NCBI RefSeq assembly: GCF_014490785.1
Contig: NZ_CP051488.1
Coordinates: 1,860,001-1,924,000 of the forward strand
Source: Kosakonia sp. SMBL-WEM22
GTDB lineage: Bacteria > Pseudomonadota > Gammaproteobacteria > Enterobacterales > Enterobacteriaceae
Length of the DNA stretch: 64,000 bases
Direction of reading: 5' to 3'
The notes beneath the pieces are model-generated. The model made no database searches and had not been told where the DNA came from. It saw only the letters and a list, made by a program, of their open reading frames with translations. This document shows positions 42,974-52,300 of the stretch, piece by piece. Both the position numbers and the translations under genes were made by a program. Numbering within the stretch: the stretch's first letter is position 1; each line of letters opens with the position of its first letter.

Positions 42974-44473
42974 ATGACCGACCCCACCGCATTTATCACT
43001 CTTGAGAACATCAGCAAGCAATTCCCGGGCGTGCTGGCGCTGGATAGGGTGAATTTAACCCTCAAAAAAGGTGAAGTTCACTGCCTGGCAGGGCAAAACG
43101 GCTGCGGGAAAAGCACCATTATTAAAGTGATTTCCGGCGTTTATCACCCGGAAAAGGGCGGCAGTATTCAACTTGATGGCAAGCTCTTTCATCAGTTGAC
43201 GCCACAGCTCTCCGCCCATTACGGCATTCAGGTGATCTATCAGGATCTCTCGTTATTCCCCAATTTCAGCGTGGCAGAAAATATCGCCCTGCATCGCTAT
43301 CTGCCCGGCGGTGATATCTGGGTACGCCGCGGTGCGATGCGCAAACAGGCGTTGGCCGCAATGGCACGCATTGGCGTGCGCCTCGATCCGGATAAAAAGG
43401 TCGAAAAACTCTCTATTGCTGACCGCCAACTGGTGGCGATCTGCCGTGCGATTGCCGCCGAAGCCCGGCTGGTGATTATGGATGAACCGACGGCGTCATT
43501 AACTCGCCATGAAGTAAATGGCTTACTGCGCGTGGTCAATGAACTGAAAGCCGCCGGTATCTGCGTTGTATTTGTTAGTCACCGCCTCGATGAAGTGATG
43601 GAAGTGGCGGATCGCATCAGCGTAATGCGCGACGGCAAGCTGGTCGGCACCTGGCCTGCCAGCGAACTTGATAGTCACGAACTGGCGTATCTGATGACCG
43701 GGCAGCGTTTTCACTACAGCCCACTGCCGGAAAAACCGCCGGTCGACCAGCCGCCAATGCTGGAACTGCGCCACTTAAGCCGTAAAGGCAAGTACCGCGA
43801 TATCAATCTTTCACTGCGCAGCGGCGAGATCGTCTCGATTGTCGGGCTGTTGGGCTCCGGGCGTACCGAGCTCTGCATGAGCCTGTTTGGCATGACCAAA
43901 CCGGAAGATGGCGAAATCCGCATTAATGATAAGCCGGTGAAACTGCGCAATAACCATGACGCCATTCGCCATGGCATCGGCTATGTCTCGGAAGATCGCT
44001 TAACCCAGGGGCTGATTATGGAGCAGTCAATCTATGACAACACCATTGTCACCGTTTTCGACAAGCTTCATACCCGCAGCGGCTTGCTCGATCACGCTAA
44101 AGCCGGGCAACTGGTCAATGACCTAATCAGTAACCTGAATATCAAAGTCTCCGACCCGCAGCTGCCGGTGAAAACCCTCTCCGGCGGCAATGCTCAGCGT
44201 ATTGCTATCGCCAAATGGGTCGCCACCCAGCCGCGGATCCTGATCCTCGACTCGCCAACCGTAGGCGTCGACATCGCCAACAAAGAGGGCATCTATCAGA
44301 TCGCCCGCCAGCTGGCAGAGCAGGGAATGGCAGTATTGATGATTTGTGATGAAATCCCGGAAGCCTATTACAACAGCCACCGCGTGCTGGTGATGCGCCG
44401 GGGTGAACTGGTGGCGGAGTTCAACCCGCACCGCTGTAGCGAAGAGGAGATCGCGGAGGTGGTCAATGCGTAA
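42974..44473 (+). CDS. Sugar ABC transporter ATP-binding protein (duplicated domain, RbsA type)
   Basis: 499 residues with two ATPase halves. The first has Walker A GQNGCGKST, the atypical signature LSIADRQLVAICRAI and Walker B LVIMDEPTASLTRHEV. The second has a degenerate P-loop GLLGSGRTEL, signature LSGGNAQRIAIAKW and ILDSPTVGVDIANKEGIY. This is the standard layout of carbohydrate uptake ABC systems (CUT2). AGAGG lies 8 bp before the ATG at 42974. It overlaps the first permease start by 8 bp. Confidence 0.94.
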   Translation: MTDPTAFITLENISKQFPGVLALDRVNLTLKKGEVHCLAGQNGCGKSTIIKVISGVYHPEKGGSIQLDGKLFHQLTPQLSAHYGIQVIYQDLSLFPNFSVAENIALHRYLPGGDIWVRRGAMRKQALAAMARIGVRLDPDKKVEKLSIADRQLVAICRAIAAEARLVIMDEPTASLTRHEVNGLLRVVNELKAAGICVVFVSHRLDEVMEVADRISVMRDGKLVGTWPASELDSHELAYLMTGQRFHYSPLPEKPPVDQPPMLELRHLSRKGKYRDINLSLRSGEIVSIVGLLGSGRTELCMSLFGMTKPEDGEIRINDKPVKLRNNHDAIRHGIGYVSEDRLTQGLIMEQSIYDNTIVTVFDKLHTRSGLLDHAKAGQLVNDLISNLNIKVSDPQLPVKTLSGGNAQRIAIAKWVATQPRILILDSPTVGVDIANKEGIYQIARQLAEQGMAVLMICDEIPEAYYNSHRVLVMRRGELVAEFNPHRCSEEEIAEVVNA

Positions 44474-45452
44474 CTCGCTCGCCCGCTTGATCGGGCAACA
44501 TGAGTTCTGGCTGGGTGTGCTGGTGGTTGCACTGGCGGTTGGCCTGACAATCCGTACCGATGAGTTTTTCACCCTCGGCAATTTAACGGATGTCGCCACC
44601 AGTTATGCGATCCTCGGCATCCTGGCCTGCGGGCTGTTTGTCGTGCTCATCTCTGGCGGCATCGACATCTCCTTCCCGGCAATGACGGCGATTGCGCAAT
44701 ACGCGATGGCCAGCTGGGTAATTGCCCACGGCGGCAACTTTGTCCTCGCGCTGACATTAGCGATGGCGGTCGGCTTACTGCTCGGCTTGATCAACGGCTT
44801 CCTCGTCTACTGGCTGCGCGTACCGGCCATCATTATCACCATTGCCACCCTGAACCTCTTTTACGGCCTGCTGGTCTACGCCACCAAAGGCACCTGGCTG
44901 TATGGCTTCCCGGACTGGTTTATGAACGGCGTCAACTGGTTCACCTTTACCGGTGCGGATGGTTATGACTATGGTCTGACCCTGCCGCTTATCTGCCTTG
45001 GCGCGACGATTATTTTTACCGCCGTGCTGATGAACTACACCCGTCTGGGGCGGCAAATCTACGCCATGGGGGGCAACCGTGATGCGGCGTCCCGTCTCGG
45101 GCTAAATCTGCTGAGGCTGCACTTCTATGTCTACGGCTATATGGGCATTCTGGCGGGCGTTGCGGCGGTGGTGCAGGCGCAGATCACCCAATCGGTGGCA
45201 CCCAACTCGCTGTTTGGTTATGAGCTGACGGTGCTGGCGGCGGTGGTACTTGGCGGAACCAGCATGTCCGGCGGGCGCGGCACCTTAATCGGTACGCTGC
45301 TCGGTGTGATTCTGCTCGCCTTCCTGCAAAACGGTTTAACGCTGCTTGGCGTCTCCTCTTACTGGCACACGGTCTTTAGCGGCGCCATCATTCTGGTCAG
45401 TATCAGCGCCACCGCGTGGCATGAAAAACGCAAACTCGCAAGGGAGCTATAA
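44466..45452 (+). CDS. Sugar ABC transporter permease 1 (RbsC type)
   Basis: 328 residues, about nine to ten membrane helices, with the CUT2 permease motifs AILGILACGLFVVLISGGID near residue 50, the EAA-like GGNRDAASRLGLN segment, and AVVLGGTSMSGGRGTLIGTL near residue 265. The start at 44466 overlaps the ATPase stop. Together with the next gene it forms a heterodimeric channel. Function as a sugar importer follows from the family; the sugar is unknown. Confidence 0.92.
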   Translation: MRNSLARLIGQHEFWLGVLVVALAVGLTIRTDEFFTLGNLTDVATSYAILGILACGLFVVLISGGIDISFPAMTAIAQYAMASWVIAHGGNFVLALTLAMAVGLLLGLINGFLVYWLRVPAIIITIATLNLFYGLLVYATKGTWLYGFPDWFMNGVNWFTFTGADGYDYGLTLPLICLGATIIFTAVLMNYTRLGRQIYAMGGNRDAASRLGLNLLRLHFYVYGYMGILAGVAAVVQAQITQSVAPNSLFGYELTVLAAVVLGGTSMSGGRGTLIGTLLGVILLAFLQNGLTLLGVSSYWHTVFSGAIILVSISATAWHEKRKLAREL

Positions 45453-45453
45453 G

Positions 45454-46407
45454 ATGAAATCCATCGTCCGAATCCTGCCCGGTGATGCCATCATCCGCTT
45501 GCAGTGTGTGATTATTATTGGCGTTGCGCTGATCTTCTCCTTCCTGCTCGGCGGGCGCTTTTTCAGCGTTGCGAACTTCCAGTCCATTGGATCGCAGCTG
45601 CCGATCCTTGGCATGCTGGCGCTCGGCATGGGGATAACCATGCTCACTGGCGGCATCAACCTGTCGATCATTGCCGGGGCTAACGCCTGTTCGCTGGTGA
45701 TGGCAGCGGTGATTGTGATGCACCCGGATAATCCGCTCTTCCTCGCGTTAGCGCTGTTTGCCGGGCTGCTGACGGCGGTGGCGATTGGCGTGCTGAACGG
45801 CACCTTAGTTGCCTGGGTGGGCGTCTCGCCGATCCTCGCGACCCTCGGCACCATGACGCTTATCTCCGGGCTCAATATTCTGCTCTCTAACGGCACGGTG
45901 ATCTCCGGCTTCCCGGCGGCGATCCAGTATCTCGGGAACGCCACGATTGTCGGTATTCCGGTGGCACTGCTGCTCTTTTTAGTGGTGGCATTATTGCTGT
46001 GGGTGCTGCTGGAACACACCACGCTCGGGCGCAGCCTCTACCTGGTGGGCTCGAATGAACAGGCAACGCGCTACAGCGGTGTCAACACCGTGCGCGTGCA
46101 GATCGCGGTGTATGTCATCTCCGCGCTGCTCGGCTGGGTTGCCGCCATTCTGATGATGGCAAAATTTAACTCCGCGAAAGCGGGGTATGGCGAATCCTAT
46201 CTTCTGGTAACCATTCTGGCCTCGGTGCTCGGTGGCATTAACCCGGACGGCGGCTTTGGTCGCGTGCTCGGGCTGGTGCTGGCGCTGGTGGTGCTGCAGA
46301 TGCTGGAAAGTGGCTTTAACTTATTAGGTATCAGCAGCTATCTGACGATGGCGCTCTGGGGCGCAGTGCTGATCCTCTTTATCGCATTACAGAATCGTAA
46401 AGCCTGA
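45454..46407 (+). CDS. Sugar ABC transporter permease 2 (RbsC type)
   Basis: 317 residues, paralogue of the preceding permease. It has LPILGMLALGMGITMLTGGI, LATLGTMTLISGLNI, the loop VGSNEQATRYSGVNT and the conserved ASVLGGINPDGGFGRVLG. It starts one base after the stop of permease 1. Two different permeases rather than one homodimer is the pattern of LsrC/LsrD-like CUT2 systems. Confidence 0.92.
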   Translation: MKSIVRILPGDAIIRLQCVIIIGVALIFSFLLGGRFFSVANFQSIGSQLPILGMLALGMGITMLTGGINLSIIAGANACSLVMAAVIVMHPDNPLFLALALFAGLLTAVAIGVLNGTLVAWVGVSPILATLGTMTLISGLNILLSNGTVISGFPAAIQYLGNATIVGIPVALLLFLVVALLLWVLLEHTTLGRSLYLVGSNEQATRYSGVNTVRVQIAVYVISALLGWVAAILMMAKFNSAKAGYGESYLLVTILASVLGGINPDGGFGRVLGLVLALVVLQMLESGFNLLGISSYLTMALWGAVLILFIALQNRKA

Positions 46408-46423
46408 TTTCGGGAGAAAAACC

Positions 46424-48061
46424 ATGGCGAGCTACTTTATTGGTGTGGATGTAGGGACCGGCAGCGCCCGTGCGGGCATCTTTGATCTGACGGGCCGCAT
46501 GGTCAGCCAGGCCAGCAGGAGCATTGAGATCTATCGCCCGCAGGCCGATTTCGTCGAGCAATCCTCAGACAACATCTGGCAGGCGGTGTGTAACGCCGTG
46601 CGTGATGCCATCAACCAGGCCGATATCAACCCGATTCAGGTTAAAGGGCTGGGCTTTGACGCCACCTGTTCGCTGGTGGTGCTGGATAAAAAGGGTAACC
46701 CGCTGACCATCAGCCCCTCCGGGCGCAGCGAGCAGAACATTATCGTGTGGATGGATCACCGCGCCATTGCGCAGGCGGATCGCATCAACGCCACCCATCA
46801 CCGGGTGCTGGATTATGTCGGCGGTATTATCTCGCCTGAGATGCAGACGCCAAAACTGCTGTGGCTGAAACAGCACATGCCGAACACCTGGGCGAACGCC
46901 GGCTTCTTCTTCGATCTCCCCGATTTTTTGACCTGGCGCGCCACCGGCGATGACACCCGTTCCCTCTGCTCGACGGTGTGTAAATGGACCTATATGGGCC
47001 ATGAAGATAAGTGGGATACCAGCTACTTCCGCCAGATTGGCCTTGAAGATCTGCTCGAACATGATGCGGAGAAAATTGGCCGCTACGTGAAAACGATGGG
47101 TGAACCGCTTGGTCGCGGGCTGTCGCAGCGCGCGGCTACCGAGATGGGGCTGATGCCGGGCACGGCGGTCAGCGTGTCTATTATCGATGCTCACGCCGGG
47201 ACGCTCGGTACGCTGGGTGCCAGCGGCCCCTCTGGCGAGATGGCCGATTTTGACCGCCGCATCGCGCTGATTGGCGGCACCTCCACCGGTCACATGGCGA
47301 TTTCACCGCAGGCGCGCTTTATCGGCGGCGTCTGGGGGCCATACTACTCGGCGGTGCTGCCGGGCTACTGGCTGAATGAAGGTGGGCAGTCGGCAACCGG
47401 GGCGCTGATCGATCACGTCATTCAGTCTCACCCCTGTTACGAAACGCTGCTTGCGCAAGCTAAAACCCAGGGGCAGACCATCTATGAAGTGCTGAATGCG
47501 CTGCTGCGCAAAATGGCGGGTGAGCCTGAGAATATCGCCTTTCTGACACGCGATATTCATATCCTGCCGTATTTCCACGGCAACCGCTCCCCGCGCGCCA
47601 ACCCGACGCTGACCGGCGTAATTAGCGGGCTGAAACTGTCGCGCACGCCGGAAGATATGGCGCTGCACTATCTGGCGACCATTCAGGCTATCGCCCTCGG
47701 TACGCGCCATATTATCGAGACCATGAATCAAAGCGGTTACAGTATTGATACGGTAATGGCGAGCGGTGGCGGCACTAAAAACCCAATCTTTGTGCAGGAG
47801 CACGCCAATGCCACCGGCTGCGCGATGCTGCTGCCGGAGGAGAGCGAGGCGATGCTGCTTGGCGGGGCAATGATGGGCACCATTGCTGCCGGCGTGTTTG
47901 ACAGCTTCCCGGAGGCGATGTCGGCGATGAGCCGCATTGGTAAAACAGTGACGCCGCAGACCAACCGCATCAAGCTCTATTACGACCGTAAATACACCGT
48001 CTTCCATGAGATGTACGCCGATCATATGAAGTACCGCGCGTTGATGCAGGAGGAGGCATGA
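46424..48061 (+). CDS. FGGY-family carbohydrate kinase, D-ribulokinase-like
   Basis: 545 residues. Sugar-kinase fold with the N-terminal phosphate loop GVDVGTGSARAGIFD, an Asp in IDAHAGTLGTLG as catalytic base, and the C-terminal MASGGGTKNPIFVQEHA adenosine motif. The segment GFDATCSLVVLD contains TCSLV, a motif reported for strictly D-ribulose-specific kinases of the FGGY/YDR109C group. That predicts D-ribulose to D-ribulose-5-phosphate. It overlaps the SIS gene by 4 bp. The operon should therefore import a pentulose, or a compound converted to one. Confidence 0.88.
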   Translation: MASYFIGVDVGTGSARAGIFDLTGRMVSQASRSIEIYRPQADFVEQSSDNIWQAVCNAVRDAINQADINPIQVKGLGFDATCSLVVLDKKGNPLTISPSGRSEQNIIVWMDHRAIAQADRINATHHRVLDYVGGIISPEMQTPKLLWLKQHMPNTWANAGFFFDLPDFLTWRATGDDTRSLCSTVCKWTYMGHEDKWDTSYFRQIGLEDLLEHDAEKIGRYVKTMGEPLGRGLSQRAATEMGLMPGTAVSVSIIDAHAGTLGTLGASGPSGEMADFDRRIALIGGTSTGHMAISPQARFIGGVWGPYYSAVLPGYWLNEGGQSATGALIDHVIQSHPCYETLLAQAKTQGQTIYEVLNALLRKMAGEPENIAFLTRDIHILPYFHGNRSPRANPTLTGVISGLKLSRTPEDMALHYLATIQAIALGTRHIIETMNQSGYSIDTVMASGGGTKNPIFVQEHANATGCAMLLPEESEAMLLGGAMMGTIAAGVFDSFPEAMSAMSRIGKTVTPQTNRIKLYYDRKYTVFHEMYADHMKYRALMQEEA

Positions 48062-48660
48062 GCGAAAGCTGGCAGCAGGCGTGCAATGCCTGGCGTATCT
48101 ACAGCGAAGAGATGGCGGCACTGAGCCGCCACCTTGATCCCGCGACCTGGGCGGCGTTGATGGCGGAACTGCGCGGCTGCAAAGGAAAGATTGTCGTTAC
48201 CGGCGTCGGCACCTCCGGCATTGCAGCGCGTAAAATTGCCCATATGCTGGCCTGTGTTGAGCGCCCGGCCATCTACCTGAATGCCACCGATGCCGCGCAC
48301 GGCGATCTCGGTTTTATCGGACCAGATGATTTAGTGATTATGCTTTCGCGCGGCGGTAACTCGGAAGAGCTGACCCGTTTGTTGCCGGGGTTAGCAAGGA
48401 AAAATACGCCGATTCTCTGCGTGACGGAGAACCCGGCTTCGGCGATTGCGCTCGCATCAAGGCTTGTGATCTCTACCGGCGTACAGCGCGAGATCGATCC
48501 GCTTAATATGCTGGCGACCACCTCCATTGTGCTGGTGCTGGCGATTTTTGATGCCGCCTGCGCCTGTCTGATGAGTGAAAGCAGTTACTCGAAAGAGACA
48601 CTGCTCGCCGTACACCCCGGCGGCGACGTCGGTTTAACGCTACGAAAAAAAGCGCCGTAA
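48058..48660 (+). CDS. SIS-domain phosphosugar isomerase, arabinose-5-phosphate-isomerase-like without CBS domains
   Basis: 200 residues with a SIS domain: VVTGVGTSGIAARKIAHMLA, AAHGDLGFIGPDDLVIMLSR, GGNSEELTRLLPGL, TENPASAIAL and a terminal LLAVHPGGDVGLTLRKK. These match the isomerase half of KdsD/GutQ/KpsF, which convert D-ribulose-5-phosphate and D-arabinose-5-phosphate. The two CBS domains of KdsD (about 325 residues) are absent. With the D-ribulokinase-like partner encoded just before it, a route between imported pentulose, Ru5P and A5P is plausible; the direction is unproven. Its stop lies inside the operon's terminator. Confidence 0.82.
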   Translation: MSESWQQACNAWRIYSEEMAALSRHLDPATWAALMAELRGCKGKIVVTGVGTSGIAARKIAHMLACVERPAIYLNATDAAHGDLGFIGPDDLVIMLSRGGNSEELTRLLPGLARKNTPILCVTENPASAIALASRLVISTGVQREIDPLNMLATTSIVLVLAIFDAACACLMSESSYSKETLLAVHPGGDVGLTLRKKAP

Positions 48661-48671
48661 GGCGCTTTTTT
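48645..48671 (+). terminator. Rho-independent terminator of the sugar operon
   Basis: Stem AGCGCC / GGCGCT around GTAA, flanked by A7 and T6, overlapping the SIS stop codon. The A/T flanks make it possibly bidirectional. Confidence 0.9.
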
Positions 48672-48701
48672 ATTACAACGATTCTTTCACTTTCGACACG
48701 C

Positions 48702-48776
48702 TGCCGGATGGCGGCTGACGCCTTATACGGCCTACAGATCGTCGCATAGGCCCGATAAGCGCAGCGCCATCGGGCA
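48702..48776. repeat. REP/BIME element
   Basis: Two REP-like units in opposite sense: GCCGGATGGCGGCTGACGCC...CGGCCTAC at 48703-48735 and GGCCCGATAAGCGCAGCGCC...CGGGCA at 48748-48776. This is the usual pairing of bacterial interspersed mosaic elements in enterobacteria, located between an operon end and a convergent gene. Confidence 0.85.
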
Positions 48777-48811
48777 TGTAATCAGAGGTCAGGAGAGCTT
48801 TGCCTGTTTTT

Positions 48812-49297
48812 CTATTTCACAGAGATATCTTTATCACCGATTTGAATATTCACACCGCCACTTCGGTTATTTTCAATGCGCATAACTAGATCTTTTTGCA
48901 GACATTTATCGCTGTCATTTCTAAAACAGATCATATCCTGTGTTTCTGAACTGAAAACCCGAATGTCACCTTCAGGTCTGTTTTGAAAGCCCGAGCCAGA
49001 GTTCCAGACGCTTATATACCAGTCGCCGTTTTTGGCCGGAGAAGGGATATTGAACTCTTTATGCAATTTACCTTTGTTCTCTTGCCACCACGCTATTTTC
49101 CCGTTTTCAGTAAAAGGCATATTTTTCACCGCAACATCAGAGAAATTGAGATTCTGTTTGGTTGCCATGATCTCGGGTTGCCTGAAAAATGCGAAGTTTA
49201 TGAGAACGCTGATTAACAAAACGGTCACTGAGATAAGCGCTATCAGCGTCGTGAGATGAAGCGGCCTGGTCGAATTTGTTTGTCTGATTCTGAGCAT
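48812..49297 (-). CDS. DUF943 family membrane-anchored protein
   Basis: 161 residues. One N-terminal membrane helix (LTTLIALISVTVLLISVLI, about 16-36) is followed by a domain with the DUF943 pattern: NLNFSDVAVKNMPFTENGKI, WWQENKGKLHKEFNIP, NGDWYISVWNSGSGF and MICFRNDSDKC. Members occur in enterobacterial accessory regions, often in multiple variable copies, and have no known function. It is a single gene here, convergent with the sugar operon and separated from putA by a terminator. Confidence 0.75.
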   Translation of the reverse strand: MLRIRQTNSTRPLHLTTLIALISVTVLLISVLINFAFFRQPEIMATKQNLNFSDVAVKNMPFTENGKIAWWQENKGKLHKEFNIPSPAKNGDWYISVWNSGSGFQNRPEGDIRVFSSETQDMICFRNDSDKCLQKDLVMRIENNRSGGVNIQIGDKDISVK

Positions 49298-49314
49298 TGT
49301 GTTCCGTCACAAAT

Positions 49315-49344
49315 AAAAAAGGCACCCTGAGGGTGCCTTTTTTT
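49315..49344. terminator. Terminator of putA
   Basis: A6-GGCACCC-TGA-GGGTGCC-T7, symmetric so it can act in both directions. It lies 35 bp beyond the putA stop and just upstream of the DUF943 gene. Confidence 0.93.
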
Positions 49345-49379
49345 GTAGGGCAATAGCAAGTTTCAATATGACCGAAGAT

Positions 49380-52300
49380 TTAACCAATCGTCATCAGGCT
49401 GGCATTACCACCGGCTGCTGCGGTGTTGACGCTGAGGGAGCGCTCCAGCCACAGGCGTTCGAGCAGGATATTGGTTTCACCCCGCGCAAAGCCCTGAACG
49501 GAGACGATCGCGCCATCACGTGCCGCGACGCTTTCGCACAGATGCACCAGCTGATCGGAGTCACCGTGGAAGATCACTGCGTCGAACGGCTGCGCCATCA
49601 GGCTCTCCGCTTTAGCGAATGTGATCCGCTGGCTGACGGTTTCCGGCAACTGCTTAGCCAGATCGCGGTGCAGCGTGTCATCCTGCCATAGCGCCGTGCT
49701 GCCCGATGCCAGCACGGCAGCCAGCTGTACCAGCGCATCCTGCTCGTTATCGGCCACGCAGAGTACGCGCTCGCGCGGTGCCAGCGTCCAGCTGTTGCGC
49801 TCCCCGGTTGGGCCTGGCAGCAGTCGCTGCGTACCCGCCTGCGCCAGTTCGCTGAACTGCTCGCACACCTTGTTTAATTCCGGGCGCTGCGTGGCGGCCC
49901 ACGCGGTCAGCGCCGCCAGCGGCTGAGTCAGCACGGCTTTCACCTGTGCATCCAGCGGGCGCTCGGCGTCGTGGCGCGACAGGGTTTTCAGCACCGCCTT
50001 CTCCGGGCGGCTGCTCAGCAGGCGATAGAGATAGAGCGGCCCACCGGCTTTTGGCCCGGTGCCCGACAACCCTTCGCCGCCAAAGGGCTGCACGCCAACC
50101 ACGGCGCCGACCATATTGCGGTTCACGTAGAGGTTCCCCACGTGGGCGTTTCCGGTGACCTGCGCGATGGTTTCATCAATACGCGTGTGGACACCCAACG
50201 TCAGACCGTAGCCGGAGGCGTTAATCTGCTCCAGTAGCTGATCGAGCTGGTTACGTGAATAACGCACCACGTGCAGCACCGGGCCGAAGATCTCTTTTTT
50301 TAGCTCGTCAAAGCTTTCCAGTTCAATCAGTGTTGGCGGCACAAACGTGCCGGTGCGCCACTCGCGGGCATCTTCGCTGTTTTCACGCACTGCCTGGTAG
50401 ACGGTGCGGCCTTTCGCCTGCATCGCCTGAATATGCTTCTCAATATTGGCTTTGGCTTCGGCATCAATCACCGGGCCGATGTCGGTGGAGAGGCGCCCTG
50501 GATTGCCCATCCGGCACTCGGCCATCGCGCCGCGCAGCATGGTCAGCGTATGGTCGGCGATATCCTCCTGCAGACAGAGCACGCGCAGCGCCGAGCAGCG
50601 CTGACCGGCGCTGTCAAACGCCGAAGCGACCACATCAATCACTACCTGCTCCGTCAGCGCCGAGGAGTCGACAATCATCGCATTCATACCGCCGGTTTCG
50701 GCGATAAGCGGTGTTGGGCGGCCATGGGCATCCAGGCGGGTGGCGATGTTGCGTTGCAAGAGCGTGGCGACATCGGTGGAGCCGGTAAACATCACGCCGC
50801 GCACGCGCGCATCGCCGGTCAGCTGTGCGCCCACAGTTTCACCGCGGCCAGGCAGCAGTTGCAGTACGCCTGCCGGTACGCCCGCTTCAAGCAGGATCTT
50901 CACGCCCTGGGCGGCAATCAGCGGGGTCTGCTCCGCCGGTTTCGCCAGTACGCTGTTACCGGCCGCCAGCGCGGCGGCAATCTGCCCGGTAAAGATCGCC
51001 AGCGGGAAGTTCCACGGGCTGATACAGACCACCGGCCCAAGCGGGCGATGGGTCTCATTATCGAAATCGCTGCTGACCTGGCCTGCGTAGTAGTGCAGGA
51101 AATCGACCGCTTCACGCACTTCCGCAATCGCGTTGCTGAAGGTTTTGCCCGCTTCACGCACCAGAATACCAATCAGCGTTTGCAGATTGTCTTCCATCAG
51201 CACTGCGGCGCGCTGCAGAATGGCGCCACGCTCCTGCGCAGGCGTAGCAAACCAGATTGGCGCATGGTTAACCGCGTTCTCCAGCGCCTGGTTCACCTGC
51301 GCTTCACTCGCTTCCACCACATAACCGACAATATCTTTCGGCTCTGCCGGGTTGATCACCGCAATTGCTTCGCCCTCCATTACAGGTTCTTCGAGCATCG
51401 GATGGGCGTACCACTTCTGCGCCGCGCTATTAAGCAGGGCAGAGGAGAGGGAAGCCAGACGGTGTTCGTTCGCCAAATCGAGACCGGCCGAGTTGATGCG
51501 GCCTTCGCCATAGAGCGCGCGCGGCAGGGCAATTTTCGGATGCGGCAGGCCAATCTGGCCCTCCTGGGCGGCGAGTTTTTCCACTTCCGTAACCGGGTCG
51601 GCGACCAGCGTATCGAGCGGGAGCGTGTTATCTGCAATACGGTTAACGAACGAGGTGTTGGCTCCATTTTCCAGCAGACGGCGCACCAGATAGGCCAGCA
51701 GGGTTTCATGGGTACCGACCGGGGCGTAAATACGGCACGGACGGTTGAGCTTGCCATCGGCGACCTTGCCGACCACCTGCTCATAGAGCGGTTCGCCCAT
51801 CCCGTGCAAGCACTGGAACTCGTACTGGCCCGGATAGTAGTTCTGCCCGGCCAGTTGGTAGATCGCCGCCAGCGTATGGGCGTTATGGGTCGCAAACTGT
51901 GGATAGATCAGGTTCGGCACCGCCAGCAGTTTCTTCGCGCAGGCAAGATAGGAGACATCGGTGTAGACCTTGCGGGTATAGACCGGGTAGCCCTCAAGAC
52001 CTTCCATCTGCGCACGTTTAATTTCGCTGTCCCAGTACGCGCCTTTCACCAGACGGATCATCAGACGACGACGGCTGCGGGTTGCCAGCTCAATCAGATA
52101 ATCAATGACAAACGGGCAGCGCTTTTGGTAGGCCTGAATCACAAAGCCGATGCCGTTCCAGCCCGCCAGCTCTGGCTCGAAGCAGAGTTTTTCCAGCAGG
52201 TCGAGGGAGATCTCCAGCCGGTCCGCCTCTTCGGCATCAATGTTGATACCGATGTCGTACTGACGCGCCAGCAGGGTTAAGGATTTCAGACGCGGATAGA

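Noticed and set aside
46565..48121. Long minus-strand frames opposite the kinase gene
   Set aside because: Shadows of the GC-rich FGGY kinase coding sequence; no ribosome-binding site and low-complexity Arg/His-rich text.
50433..52280. 615-codon open frame on the plus strand
   Set aside because: It lies fully antisense to putA, whose identity is certain; high GC codon use of putA keeps the opposite frame open. No family resemblance, and the protein is rich in Arg/His/Gln without structure-like pattern.
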